Positions 29,973 to 39,009 of a stretch of 64,000 nt of DNA are shown piece after piece. The notes below the pieces were generated by a model that ran no database searches, had not been told where the DNA came from, and saw only the letters and a list, made by a program, of their open reading frames with translations. The DNA is from Bryobacterales bacterium F-183 (GTDB taxonomy: Bacteria; Acidobacteriota; Terriglobia; Bryobacterales; Bryobacteraceae): NCBI GenBank assembly GCA_016865505.2, contig AP025252.1, positions 5,230,137-5,294,136 of the forward strand. Direction: 5' to 3'. Within the stretch, counting starts at the first letter, position 1. Each line of letters opens with the position of its first letter. Position numbers and translations under genes: made by a program.

Positions 29973-31184
29973 TCAGTGCGTAGGCTTATCGCGGGCGGGT
30001 AGCATGGCCCAAAAATCTTCGCGGAAACGGTTGCGGTACTGCTCCAGAAGTTCTGTGATGCGGGCGAAGTCCGGACTCTTTACGATCAGCCCGGCGTGAT
30101 GCTCGCGGTTCATGCGCCAGACGACTTCGGGGTCGTTGTACGCGGAGAGGTCCGGCCACTGCTGCTTGGCTAGCGATACGAGCAGGCCCGCGTAATCTTC
30201 TTTGGCTTCTGGCGGCGAGTACGGCGCTTTGCCTCCGGCGAGTTCCACCTTTGCCCATTCCGCCCACATGTTGATGCCGGTGCCGGCTTCGATGAGGTCT
30301 GCGATGTGGGCTCCTCCGACGCGGGCCGAGGTTTCGAGGAAGTACACTTTACCGTCTTCGTTAGCGACGATGAATTCGGTGTGCGATACACCTCGCACGA
30401 GGCCGAGGCTGGGCAGGACTTGCGCGTTCTTGGCTCGTACGGCCTGTTCGCGTTCCGAGCCGCGGAGCATCAGGCGTGTGGTGAAGATGTCGCCCGATTG
30501 CGATACGTCGAGCGGGGGTTTGCCGTACTCGGAGGCCACGGCGTAGACGAGCTTGTTTTCATATACGATCGAGTCGACGTGGAAGATGTCGCCGGGGACG
30601 AAGCGTTCGAGCAGGTAGTACGACTGCTGGTCGCCGAGGGAGTTGATCTTGTCCCAGGCCTCCTGCTTGGTGTGGACCTTTTTGATGCCGATGGCGCCGG
30701 CGAGCATGCGGGGCTTTAGGACCCAGGGTCCGGGGACACGGTCGAGATACTCGTTCACGCGCTGGTGGTTGATGATAGGGACGAATTCCGGGATATTGAG
30801 GCCTTTTTCCTGGGCCTTCATGCGCATGGCGAGTTTGTCGCGGAAGTAGCGCGTGGTGGTTTCGCCCATGCCCGGGATGCGGAGGTGTTCGCGGAGGAAG
30901 GCGGCGAGTTCGAGGTCAAAGTCGTCGAGGGGGACCAGGCGATCGATGATGTGGTTGCGGCACAGGTGTGCGACGGCGTGGAGGGTGTGTTCGCGATTCC
31001 AGGCGTGGTCCTCGTCGGGCATGTAGAAGAGTTCGTCGATGGAGTCGGTGGGCCACTGGGCCTTATCCTTGAGGGATAGAGAGGTTAAGAGAAATACACG
31101 TGCGCCGGAGGCTTTGCATTGCCGCAGGAAAGCGTGACCCTTTTCATAGCTGGCGATACAAAGGATGGTGAGCGGTGTGTTCAT
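29973..31184 (-). CDS. ATP-grasp ligase-like protein
   Basis: 403 residues. An N-terminal Rossmann-like part (LTILCIASYEKGHAFLRQC) is followed by the ATP-grasp core: GPWVLKPRMLAGAIGIKKV (ATP-binding Lys), SYYLLERFVPGDIFHVDSIVY (hinge and Mg2+ region) and EFIVANEDGKVYFLETSARVGG (metal ligands Glu and Arg). This resembles carboxylate-amine ligases of the BL00235/CarB-like group that join amino acids or make dipeptides. Substrates are unknown and no biosynthetic cluster is adjacent. ATG 31184 is the natural start. Confidence 0.9.
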   Translation of the reverse strand: MNTPLTILCIASYEKGHAFLRQCKASGARVFLLTSLSLKDKAQWPTDSIDELFYMPDEDHAWNREHTLHAVAHLCRNHIIDRLVPLDDFDLELAAFLREHLRIPGMGETTTRYFRDKLAMRMKAQEKGLNIPEFVPIINHQRVNEYLDRVPGPWVLKPRMLAGAIGIKKVHTKQEAWDKINSLGDQQSYYLLERFVPGDIFHVDSIVYENKLVYAVASEYGKPPLDVSQSGDIFTTRLMLRGSEREQAVRAKNAQVLPSLGLVRGVSHTEFIVANEDGKVYFLETSARVGGAHIADLIEAGTGINMWAEWAKVELAGGKAPYSPPEAKEDYAGLLVSLAKQQWPDLSAYNDPEVVWRMNREHHAGLIVKSPDFARITELLEQYRNRFREDFWAMLPARDKPTH

Positions 31185-31260
31185 GGCCGGAAGGAACTAA
31201 GATATCAACAACTTGTAACGGCCTGTGGCACTGTGATACGTTGCAGGTTTAGGAGGCGGT

Positions 31261-32130
31261 TTGAACAGACGGCATTTTTTGCGGTCCGGGGCATCTGCCG
31301 CCGGTCTCGTATCCCTAACGAACTTTCCGTACCATCTCTATGCGCAGCCTGTGCGCAAGACAGCGCAGGACCGCATCAAACTTGGTCCGCGCGGCGTCGA
31401 AGTGTCGCGCCTGATGATGGGGAGCGGGACGAGCGGTACGGGCGGATCGTCGAATCAGACCCGGAAATTGGGCGTAAATGGGCTGGCTGAGCTGTTCCGC
31501 GCCGCCTACGACCAGGGTGTGACCGTGATCGACTCTGCGGATCAATATGGAACACATCCTCACGCCGCTCTCGCGTTGAAGGGTCTGCCGCGCGAAAAGG
31601 TAACGGTACTTACCAAATCGGGCGCGAAGACGGCGGCGGACATGAAGGCCGATATCGATCGCTTCCGCCGTGAACTCAAGACCGATTACATCGACATCTT
31701 TCTGCTGCACAAGATGGAAGCGGCGAACTGGCCGGAGCTGATGAAGCCGGCGATGGAAGTGGTGTCGGAGGCCCGTGAAAAGGGCATTATCCGCACGCAT
31801 GGTACGTCGTGCCATACGCTTGTGGCGCTGCAGGCCGCCGCGAAATCGCCTTGGGTGGAAGTGGACCTGGCGCGCATCAATCCGGCGCAAGTGGCGATGG
31901 ATGCGGACCCGGCGACGGTCCTTCAAGTGCTGGCTGAAATGAAAGCAGCTGGCAAAGGTGTGATCGGCATGAAGATTCTGGGCGCGGGCAGACTGCGTTC
32001 GAAGCCGGATGAGGCGTTGCAGTTCGCCCTAGCGCAGCAGAGTGTGGATTGCTTTACGATCGGCAGCGAAAGCAGAGCCGAATTTGAAGATCTACTGAGA
32101 AAAATTCCCGCCGCCGCTGGCCGCGGATAG
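31261..32130 (+). CDS. Tat-exported aldo/keto reductase
   Basis: 289 residues from TTG 31261, fixed by a perfect AGGAGG ribosome-binding site 6 bases upstream. MNRRHFLRSGASAAGLVS is a Tat signal. The AKR tetrad appears as VIDSADQYGTHPHAAL (Asp, Tyr), VLTKSG (Lys) and FLLHKME (His). The rest of the TIM barrel follows to residue 285. Periplasmic AKR paralogs of this kind are common in Acidobacteria and Planctomycetes; the substrate is unknown. It heads a run of exported proteins with small gaps. Confidence 0.9.
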   Translation: MNRRHFLRSGASAAGLVSLTNFPYHLYAQPVRKTAQDRIKLGPRGVEVSRLMMGSGTSGTGGSSNQTRKLGVNGLAELFRAAYDQGVTVIDSADQYGTHPHAALALKGLPREKVTVLTKSGAKTAADMKADIDRFRRELKTDYIDIFLLHKMEAANWPELMKPAMEVVSEAREKGIIRTHGTSCHTLVALQAAAKSPWVEVDLARINPAQVAMDADPATVLQVLAEMKAAGKGVIGMKILGAGRLRSKPDEALQFALAQQSVDCFTIGSESRAEFEDLLRKIPAAAGRG

Positions 32131-32144
32131 AGGTGAAAAGGATT

Positions 32145-32675
32145 ATGAAAGTACTCGTTTGTATGATCGCCGCCGGTGCATTGTTTGTCGCCGGTGCACA
32201 GGAAAAGAAAACCTCGGGCAAAGGTCCGGGCATCCTGCAGCCGCAGATGACGGTTGCTCCCAATGCCGGCACCTATGAGAAGCCGATGGGCAAGATGGGT
32301 GAGAAGGGCGAAGTCTGGTCGGCGACGTCCATGGCCGCGGGTGTCGACGGCAAGCCCCAGAAGGGTACGGCGGTGACCGAGATTGGCGAAATCGTGGACA
32401 TGTCCTGCTACCTGCAGTTGGGCAAGCATGGCGATAAGCATGCTTCCTGCGGTAAGAAGTGCATCATGGCGGGCCAGCCGATTGGCCTGGTGACCAAGAC
32501 CGGCGATGTGTTCCTGCTGATCGACGAAGAGCATGACCCGCGCCGCGACGGCCAGACCACGGCGTTCCGCAAGGCTGCTGCAGACCACATCGGCCACATC
32601 ATGGAAGTGACTGGTACGCAGGCACAGCATGCCGGTGCGAAGGCGATCTTCGTACAGGGCTACGTCAACAAGTAA
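32145..32675 (+). CDS. Secreted Cys/His-motif protein of unknown function
   Basis: 176 residues from ATG 32145, preceded by AAAAGG; an in-frame GTG at 32133 is possible. The signal peptide is MKVLVCMIAAGALFVAGA. The mature domain has the conserved pattern VDMSCYLQLGKHGDKHASCGKKCIMAGQPIG, that is Cys, His, His, Cys, Cys with fixed spacing, followed by a beta domain ending in IFVQGYVNK. I have seen this pattern in a family of unknown function in Acidobacteria; a metal or thiol-redox role is inferred. The gene precedes a di-haem peroxidase by about 22 bases, which supports a redox link. Confidence 0.8.
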   Translation: MKVLVCMIAAGALFVAGAQEKKTSGKGPGILQPQMTVAPNAGTYEKPMGKMGEKGEVWSATSMAAGVDGKPQKGTAVTEIGEIVDMSCYLQLGKHGDKHASCGKKCIMAGQPIGLVTKTGDVFLLIDEEHDPRRDGQTTAFRKAAADHIGHIMEVTGTQAQHAGAKAIFVQGYVNK

Positions 32676-32697
32676 AGCGAAACAACAGAAGAGGGTG

Positions 32698-33762
32698 ATG
32701 GCAGCAATGACGAAGTTGATGCGGGGAGCGCTGCTTGGCGCTCCAGTGCTTTCCGTAGCGATGCTGGTGGGGTCTTTGGACGCGGCCGATGCGCCGGAGT
32801 TGAAGGCTCCGCCTACTGCGGCGGCGATCAAGATTCCGCTGGGCCTGCAGCCCATTCCGTGGCCGAAGAACAATCCGTACTCACCGGCCAAGTGGGAACT
32901 GGGACGGGCGCTGTACTACGACACGCGCTTGTCGGCGGACAACACCGTATCGTGCGCTACCTGCCATCACCCAAAGCTTGCATTTACCGACCAGCAGCCG
33001 AATTCGGCGGGCATCAAAGGTCAGCGCGGCGACCGTAGCGCGCCGACGGTGATCAATCGCGCGTACTCGTTGGCGCAGTTCTGGGATGGACGCGCAGGGT
33101 CGCTGGAGGACCAGGCGATTGGTCCGATGGCGAACCCGATTGAGATGGGGCACACGCACGATGCCATTGTGGTGTTTTTGAAGAACAGCCCCGGGTACAA
33201 AAAGATGTTCGCGGCGGCATTCGGCAGCGAGGACGTCACCATTGAGCGCGCCGGCATGGCGATTGCGACGTTTGAGCGTACGGTGCTGAGCGGCAATTCG
33301 GCGTACGACAAGTACAAGGCCGGCAACAAGAGCGCGCTGAACGCGGCGCAGGTCCGCGGCATGGATGTGTACTTCAACAAGGCCAAGTGCGATCAGTGCC
33401 ACGAGGGCATCAACTTTACCTTGAACTCCTTCCACAACCTGGGCGTGGGCATGGATAAGCCGAATCCGGATCCCGGCCGGTACAAGGTAACGAAGCGCGA
33501 CGAAGACTGGGGCGCTTTTAAGACGCCGACCTTGCGCGACATATCGAAGACCGCACCGTACATGCACGATGGCTCGCTGAAGACGCTCGAGGAAGTGGTC
33601 GACTACTACGATCGCGGCGGCAATCCGAATAAGAACCTGGACGAGCGCATGGTGAAGTTGAACCTGACGAAGCAGGAAAAGTCGGATCTGGTGGCGTTTT
33701 TGCGTGCGCTGGACGGCGAAGGCTGGCAGCATCTGACGGCCCCGAAGCAGTTCCCCCAATAG
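32698..33762 (+). CDS. Di-haem cytochrome c peroxidase / MauG-family protein
   Basis: About 354 residues from ATG 32698 (AGAGGG just upstream). A signal peptide (LLGAPVLSVAMLVGSLDAA) is followed by two c-type haem sites, CATCHHPK near residue 95 and CDQCHEGI near 235. The motifs FWDGRAGSLEDQAIGPM, NSAYDKYKAG and FKTPTLRDISKTAPYMHDGS are those of the bacterial cytochrome c peroxidase family. The open frame upstream to 32629 overlaps the previous gene and is not needed. Periplasmic peroxide reduction is the family role, though MauG relatives oxidise protein side chains. Confidence 0.93.
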   Translation: MAAMTKLMRGALLGAPVLSVAMLVGSLDAADAPELKAPPTAAAIKIPLGLQPIPWPKNNPYSPAKWELGRALYYDTRLSADNTVSCATCHHPKLAFTDQQPNSAGIKGQRGDRSAPTVINRAYSLAQFWDGRAGSLEDQAIGPMANPIEMGHTHDAIVVFLKNSPGYKKMFAAAFGSEDVTIERAGMAIATFERTVLSGNSAYDKYKAGNKSALNAAQVRGMDVYFNKAKCDQCHEGINFTLNSFHNLGVGMDKPNPDPGRYKVTKRDEDWGAFKTPTLRDISKTAPYMHDGSLKTLEEVVDYYDRGGNPNKNLDERMVKLNLTKQEKSDLVAFLRALDGEGWQHLTAPKQFPQ

Positions 33763-33768
33763 GAGCAT

Positions 33769-34731
33769 ATGCGTAGAAGAGATTTTGCATTCGGCGCTCT
33801 GGCAGCGGCCGGCGTACTGGGTTCGGCGGGCTGCAACCGGTCTGGCAAGAAGCAGATTGGCGTGGTACCGAAGGGCAGTGCGCATTTGTTCTGGCAATCG
33901 GTACACGCCGGTGCGGTGAAGCATGCGCAGGAAGTGGGCGTGGACATCATCTGGAATGGTCCGGCAGCAGAGACGGACTTTAACCAGCAGATCCAGATTG
34001 TCGATGCGATGATCAACCGCCGGGTGGACGCGATCGCGCTTGCTCCCATCGATAAGAAGAGCATGGTGAAGGTGGTGGATCGCGCGCATGAGGCAAAGAT
34101 CCCGGTGGTGATTTTTGACTCCGGCATCGATACCGACAACTACGTGTCCTTGGTGGCCACCGATAACTACAAGGCCGGGGAAATGGGCGCCAACCGCGTG
34201 GCAGAGATCCTGGACGGGAATGGCAAGATCGCGATGGTGATGGTGCAGCCGGGCGCTGCGTCCACCATGGCGCGCGAACAGGGTTTTAAAGATCGCATCG
34301 GCAAGGTCTATCCGGAAATCCAGATCGTGGACGAGCGGTACGGCTGGGCGGATTTTTCGAAGAGCATGGCCGTGACCGAGAACATTCTGACGGCGCATCC
34401 GGAAGTACAGGTGCTGTTTGGGTCGAACGAGAGCAGTACTGTCGGCGCCACGCAGGCGCTCAAGGGTCGCAAGAGCACGGTGAAGCTGGTGGGCTTTGAT
34501 TCGAGTCCGCAGCTTGTGGCCGATTTGCGAGCCGGGATCATCGATTCGCTGGTGATTCAGGATCCGTTCCGGATGGGTTACGAGTCTGTGAAGGCAGCGA
34601 TGGATCACCTGAGCGGCAAAACGGTAGCAAAAGTGCAGAACATTCCCCCGAAGCTGGTGACGAAGGCGAATGTTGACACGCCGGAGATCCAGCAGCAGTT
34701 GAATCCTGACCTCAAAAAGTATCTCGGATGA
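33769..34731 (+). CDS. Sugar-type ABC substrate-binding lipoprotein (periplasmic-binding-protein 4 fold)
   Basis: 320 residues. The N-terminus MRRRDFAFGALAAAGVLGSAGC has a twin Arg and a lipobox with Cys22. The mature part IGVVPKGSAHLFWQSVHAGAVKHAQEVG, NRRVDAIALAPID, NEAGTVGATQAL-like SNESSTVGATQALKGR and VGFDSSPQLVADL identifies the RbsB/XylF-like binding-protein family. No permease or ATPase is adjacent, and the next gene (NDH-2) overlaps by ATGA. It may serve a transporter elsewhere or a sensory role. Ligand unknown, probably a sugar. Confidence 0.9.
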   Translation: MRRRDFAFGALAAAGVLGSAGCNRSGKKQIGVVPKGSAHLFWQSVHAGAVKHAQEVGVDIIWNGPAAETDFNQQIQIVDAMINRRVDAIALAPIDKKSMVKVVDRAHEAKIPVVIFDSGIDTDNYVSLVATDNYKAGEMGANRVAEILDGNGKIAMVMVQPGAASTMAREQGFKDRIGKVYPEIQIVDERYGWADFSKSMAVTENILTAHPEVQVLFGSNESSTVGATQALKGRKSTVKLVGFDSSPQLVADLRAGIIDSLVIQDPFRMGYESVKAAMDHLSGKTVAKVQNIPPKLVTKANVDTPEIQQQLNPDLKKYLG

Positions 34732-36011
34732 AAATCGTAATCGTCGGCGGAGGTTTTGGTGGCTTGTATGCAGCGCAAGCCCTCCGCCGGGTTGCGAATG
34801 CCGAAGTAACGCTGGTCGATAAGCGAAACTTTCACCTCTTTCAGCCCCTCCTGTATCAAGTCGCGACCGGGTCACTTTCGCCGGGCGAGATTGCCGCGCC
34901 TTTGCGGTCTGTCCTCAAGAACCAACACAACACGCAAGTACTGATGGCTGAGGTTACGGGCATTGATCCTGTGGCCAAGACGCTTGCCTTGGACGGCGGG
35001 TTGGATTCGCTGACCTACGATTCGCTGATTGTCGCGACAGGGTCGCGAACGTCGTACTTTGGCAACGATGGGTGGGCCGAAGTGGCTCCCGGGCTGAAGA
35101 CGGTGGAAGACGCCACGCGCATCCGGCACAAGATTCTGCGTGCGTTTGAGGCGGCTGAGAAGGAAGACAACCCGGAGATCCGGCGGGCGTACCTGACGTT
35201 TCTGATCGTTGGCGGAGGTCCGACAGGGGTGGAGTTGGCAGGCGCGATTGCGGAGATTGCCAACGATACGCTGCGACATGACTTTCGCGAGATCCGGCCG
35301 GAGGAGTCGCGAATTCTGGTGCTGGACGGAGGTCCGAGAGTGCTGGGGGCGTTCCCCGAGGAGCTGTCGGCCAAGGCCGAACGATCTCTGCTCAAGATGG
35401 GCGTACGGACGCGGAATGGCGTTCGCGTAACCAGTGTCGATGCAGACGGAGTAGTGCTGCATTCGGGCGAGCGTATTCCGGCCAAGACCGTATTGTGGGC
35501 AGCCGGGGTAGCAGCATCGGGCTTTGGCAAGGTGCTGTGTACGGCGACCCAGTGCGAAACGGATCGCGGCGGCCGAGTGCTGGTGGGTCCGGATCTGACC
35601 GTGCCGGGACACCCCGAGATCTTTGTGATTGGGGATGCGGCGGCGGTAAAGGGCAAGGACGGCAACTGGCTGCCGGGCGTGGCTCCGGTAGCGATGCAGC
35701 AGGGCCGTTATGCCGCGCGGCTGGCCGCAAATCCGAGCTTGCCGAGGAAGCCGTTTGAGTACTTCAACAAGGGAAATCTGGCAGTGATCGGGCGGGCGTC
35801 CGCGGTGGCGGACTTCGGCTGGCTGAAGGTTTCCGGCTTCTTTGCCTGGCTCTTGTGGCTGTTTGTGCACCTGATGTACGTGGTGGAATTTGAGAATCGG
35901 CTACTCGTATTCATCCGGTGGGGTATCCAGTACTTTACGTTTAGCCGTGGCGCGCGTCTAATTACCGGCGAACCGGTGCGTGAACCAGAGACGCCAGTCG
36001 TTCGTAGCTGA
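34728..36011 (+). CDS. ndh: Type II NADH dehydrogenase
   Basis: 427 residues. Two Rossmann motifs: IVGGGFGGLYAAQAL for FAD at the N-terminus and LIVGGGPTGVELAGAIAEI for NADH near residue 160. FVIGDAAAVKGKDGNWLPGVAPVAMQQG is the C-terminal FAD motif, and the tail WLLWLFVHLMYVVEFENRLLVFIRW is the amphipathic membrane anchor of NDH-2. The enzyme passes electrons from NADH to quinone without pumping protons. ATG overlaps the stop of the binding-protein gene (ATGA), an odd pairing that may simply reflect operon packing. Confidence 0.95.
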   Translation: MKIVIVGGGFGGLYAAQALRRVANAEVTLVDKRNFHLFQPLLYQVATGSLSPGEIAAPLRSVLKNQHNTQVLMAEVTGIDPVAKTLALDGGLDSLTYDSLIVATGSRTSYFGNDGWAEVAPGLKTVEDATRIRHKILRAFEAAEKEDNPEIRRAYLTFLIVGGGPTGVELAGAIAEIANDTLRHDFREIRPEESRILVLDGGPRVLGAFPEELSAKAERSLLKMGVRTRNGVRVTSVDADGVVLHSGERIPAKTVLWAAGVAASGFGKVLCTATQCETDRGGRVLVGPDLTVPGHPEIFVIGDAAAVKGKDGNWLPGVAPVAMQQGRYAARLAANPSLPRKPFEYFNKGNLAVIGRASAVADFGWLKVSGFFAWLLWLFVHLMYVVEFENRLLVFIRWGIQYFTFSRGARLITGEPVREPETPVVRS

Positions 36012-36016
36012 CCCAA

Positions 36017-36076
36017 AATACTTGTGGAAGAATCTAAAGTTCCCTATCCAACGGACCTGATTCGCCGACAAGTATT
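36017..36076 (+). repeat. 9-bp inverted repeat upstream of the EAL-HDOD gene
   Basis: AATACTTGT (36017-36025) is matched by ACAAGTATT (36068-36076) with 42 bases between. The right arm ends 3 bases before the GTG start at 36080, where it could pair in the leader RNA, or the two arms could be half-sites of a regulator. No other support. Confidence 0.35.
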
Positions 36077-36079
36077 GAT

Positions 36080-37375
36080 GTGGACGTGCATATCGGTAGG
36101 CAGGCGATCCTCGACCGGCAAAAGAACATTGTCGGCTACGAACTCCTGTTCCGATCGGGCAGCGGCCAGGTTTCGAGCAACCGGAGTGACTTTGGCGCCA
36201 CGGCCACGGTTCTGACGGGTGCGCTGCTCGACCTGGGGCTGGATCGATTGGCCGATGGCTTTCGTGTGCTCGTCAACGTCCCGGGCGAGCATCTGGGGCA
36301 TCCTGCGTTGAGTCTGCTGCCTCCGGATCGTATTGCGCTTGAGATTCTGGAAACGACAGTGGTGACGCCTGAGGTCCACGAGGCGTGCCAGAGCTTGCGC
36401 AAACGCGGGTTTGTGCTGGTGCTGGACGACTATGTGGGGCAGCCGGAGTTGGAGCCGCTGATCGACTACGTGGCCTGCATCAAGCTCGATTTTCGCGGCA
36501 CCGACATCGACACCATCCGCATGCAGGCGAACCGCCTGCGAGGTCGCGGCAAGAAGCTGCTGGCGGAAAAGATCGAGACGGCGATGGACTTTGAAAACGC
36601 CATGCAGGCCGGGTGCGATTACTTCCAGGGGTATTTCTTTGAGCGTCCGGTGGTAGTGGCAGGGCGTCGCGTGTCGGTTCGGCAGTTGAACCTGATTCAA
36701 ATCCTGTCGGCGCTGAGTACGCGCGAGGACCTGAGCCTTACCGAAGCCGAAAAGATCGTCAGCCAGGATGTGGGGCTGACGGTGAAGCTGCTGCGGTTTG
36801 CCAACACGGCGATCCACGGTGGCGCGGTGGATTCGCTGGGCCAGTGCTTTATGCGGCTGGGCGTGCTGGAGATCCGGCGCTTTGTGGCGATCCTGCTACT
36901 GCCGCAGCTGAGTTCCACGTCCAACCCGGCGATGATCGAGCGCGCGGTGATCCGCGGGCGTATGTGCGAGAACCTGGCCAATGCGACGGGACGTAGCAAC
37001 CTGGGTCCCACAGCGTTCCTGACGGGTATGTTGTCGATGCTGGACGCGATTATGGGTGTCCCGCTGACGCAGATCCTGAAAGAGCTGCATGTGAGCGAAG
37101 ACATGTACCAGGCGCTGATTGCGACGGACCGTACGCAGACGCCGCTGGCTACGATGCTGAAGCTCACGCGGCTGTATGAAGAGGGGCGCGTGTCGGAATG
37201 CTCGGCGTTTGCCGGACGAAACCGGATGCGCTTCAACCAGGTATCGGAATGCTATCTGGAGGCCATCCGCTGGGCCTCTACCAATACACTAAAACCAGAC
37301 GCCACGGGTCCTGTTCAAGCCTTTGGGCAATCGAAGGACGGCTCGACGTCTGGTTCATTTGCGATCCGGCGCTAA
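36080..37375 (+). CDS. EAL-HDOD domain protein (YuxH type)
   Basis: 431 residues from GTG 36080. Residues about 1-200 are an EAL-like fold (IGRQAILDRQKNIVGYELLFR, LEILETTVV, LDDYVGQPELEPL, IKLDF, LAEKIET) in which the EAL triad reads ELL and the usual metal ligands are largely missing, as in the YuxH group, so cyclic di-GMP hydrolysis is not expected. Residues about 205-400 are an HDOD domain (LTVKLLRFANTA, FLTGMLSMLDAIMG). Such proteins act in signalling, often by protein interaction. It is convergent with rhlE with a 21-base gap. Confidence 0.88.
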   Translation: MDVHIGRQAILDRQKNIVGYELLFRSGSGQVSSNRSDFGATATVLTGALLDLGLDRLADGFRVLVNVPGEHLGHPALSLLPPDRIALEILETTVVTPEVHEACQSLRKRGFVLVLDDYVGQPELEPLIDYVACIKLDFRGTDIDTIRMQANRLRGRGKKLLAEKIETAMDFENAMQAGCDYFQGYFFERPVVVAGRRVSVRQLNLIQILSALSTREDLSLTEAEKIVSQDVGLTVKLLRFANTAIHGGAVDSLGQCFMRLGVLEIRRFVAILLLPQLSSTSNPAMIERAVIRGRMCENLANATGRSNLGPTAFLTGMLSMLDAIMGVPLTQILKELHVSEDMYQALIATDRTQTPLATMLKLTRLYEEGRVSECSAFAGRNRMRFNQVSECYLEAIRWASTNTLKPDATGPVQAFGQSKDGSTSGSFAIRR

Positions 37376-37396
37376 GGTCGCGCGCCGGACTCGGGT

Positions 37397-38833
37397 TTAT
37401 ACGGTTACTGCTTCGCGGCGGCCGCCGGCAGGTCCGGCAGAGCGCCATTCCTTGCGCCACGGTGCGCTACCACCGCCAACCTTCTTGTGCTTGTTGGCCG
37501 GCTTGCTACCAGTGCTCTTGCCGCTGGCCGAGCGTCCGAACGAGGGCTTCTTGGACGAAGGACCCTTCGCTCCCACACCCGCTACAAAGCTCTTGCGAAC
37601 CACGTGTGAAGTGGGGGCTGCAGCCCTTGCGGACTGCTGTTGCTCTTCCACGGCTTCGCGGATTTCAGCTTCAGCGATCATCTTGGCGTTGGCAGCCATA
37701 GAGGCAGCGTTGGCCGTAAATGGCAGTTGCTGCATCTTGACGTTCAACGCGCGTTCGATGCGGCGAATCTCCGACCGTTCCGCACGGGTGCTGAAGGTAG
37801 AAGCGATGCCGCGGAGTCCTGCACGACCCGTACGGCCGGCGCGGTGGATGAAATCTTCGGGCACCTGCGGCAGGTCGAAGTTCACGACGTGGGCGATGCC
37901 GTCGACGTGGATGCCGCGGGCGGCGACGTCGGTGGCTACGAGCACGCGGAACTTGCCTTCCTTGAATCCGGCGAGTGCGGCATTGCGCTGACCCTGGGTA
38001 CGATCGCCGTGGATACGCGTGGCATTGACGCCGGTGCGTTCCAGGTTACGGGCCAGACGGTCTGCGCCGTGCTTGGTGCGGGAGAAGACGAGGAAGGAGC
38101 CATCCTGGTTGCGCAGCAGTTGCTGCAGCAGGTCCAGCTTGTGGCCTTGCTCGATTTCGTAGACGTGGAGGTCTACGTGTTCGGCAGGCTTAGTGATGGC
38201 GCCAATGGCGATGCGAACGGGGTTGCGAACGGAAGATTCCACCAGGTGGGACACAGACTTCTCGATAGTCGCCGAGAACAGCAGTGTCTGACGGCCTTCC
38301 GGCATTGCCGAGAGGATCTGCTTGAGCGAGGGCAGGAAGCCCATGTCGAGCATACGGTCCGCTTCGTCGAGTACGGCGATGTTCACGCCACGGAGGTCGA
38401 CGAGGCGGCGCTGGAGGAAGTCTACCAGACGTCCAGGGGTGGCGATGACAATTTGAGCGCCAGCGCGGATGGCGCGCAATTGGCGGCTTTCGTCCATGCC
38501 ACCAACCACTACGGCGGTGCGAACACCGGTGTTGCCACCGATCTTCATGAACGTTTCGTTGATTTGAATCGCTAGCTCACGCGTGGGGCTCAGAACCACG
38601 GCGCGGATGTTGCCGGTGCCGGGTTTGCCCTGACTTTCCACGAGGCGCTGCAACACGGGCAGCGCAAAGCCCAGCGTCTTGCCAGTGCCGGTTTGGGCGG
38701 TGGCAACGACGTCTTTGCCCTCAAGAGCGGGCGGAATCGCCTGCGCCTGCACAGGCGTGGGCGTGACGAAGCCATGCTTCGCCAGGTTGCTCCGGATCGC
38801 GGAGCTTAGGTTCAGTTCAGAAAATTCTTTCAT
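37397..38833 (-). CDS. rhlE: DEAD-box RNA helicase, RhlE group
   Basis: 478 residues. The motifs appear in order: Q motif FVTPTPVQAQAIPP, motif I AQTGTGKT, Ia PTRELAIQI, II DEADRMLDMGF, III SAT, then the second RecA domain with VATDVAARGIHVDG and HRAGRTGRAG. A basic tail (about residues 380-478, KSFVAGVGAKGPSSKKPSFGR) is the RhlE-type RNA-binding extension. ATG 38833. It lies about 180 bases downstream of the RRM protein gene on the same strand; these two are often cold-induced together, with an intervening hairpin seen here. Confidence 0.95.
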   Translation of the reverse strand: MKEFSELNLSSAIRSNLAKHGFVTPTPVQAQAIPPALEGKDVVATAQTGTGKTLGFALPVLQRLVESQGKPGTGNIRAVVLSPTRELAIQINETFMKIGGNTGVRTAVVVGGMDESRQLRAIRAGAQIVIATPGRLVDFLQRRLVDLRGVNIAVLDEADRMLDMGFLPSLKQILSAMPEGRQTLLFSATIEKSVSHLVESSVRNPVRIAIGAITKPAEHVDLHVYEIEQGHKLDLLQQLLRNQDGSFLVFSRTKHGADRLARNLERTGVNATRIHGDRTQGQRNAALAGFKEGKFRVLVATDVAARGIHVDGIAHVVNFDLPQVPEDFIHRAGRTGRAGLRGIASTFSTRAERSEIRRIERALNVKMQQLPFTANAASMAANAKMIAEAEIREAVEEQQQSARAAAPTSHVVRKSFVAGVGAKGPSSKKPSFGRSASGKSTGSKPANKHKKVGGGSAPWRKEWRSAGPAGGRREAVTV

Positions 38834-38921
38834 TCTTACGTACGGTCGATTGGTGTACTTCTACTGACGATGTGTACTGCTACGGAGCAAATACGGGGGG
38901 ATGATTCTGAGGCAGCGCGAA

Positions 38922-38941
38922 GCAGCCTGCAGAAAGGCTGC
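38922..38941 (-). terminator. Small hairpin between RRM and rhlE genes
   Basis: GCAGCC and GGCTGC (38922-38927 and 38936-38941) form a 6-bp stem with an 8-base loop; on the minus strand it is followed by TTCGCG, not a real T-tract. It could be a weak terminator or attenuator that sets the rhlE level. The rest of the 176-base gap (38834-39009) shows no ORF worth calling. Confidence 0.3.
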
Positions 38942-39009
38942 CCCGCGCAATGTTGTATTGGATGTCCTGAAGAAGGACAGCTGCTGCGGTATGCGGAAAG
39001 GATGGAGGG

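Noticed and set aside
32881-34875. 664-residue open frame on the minus strand under the peroxidase and binding-protein genes
   Set aside because: Spans three real plus-strand genes; composition is that of an antisense shadow.
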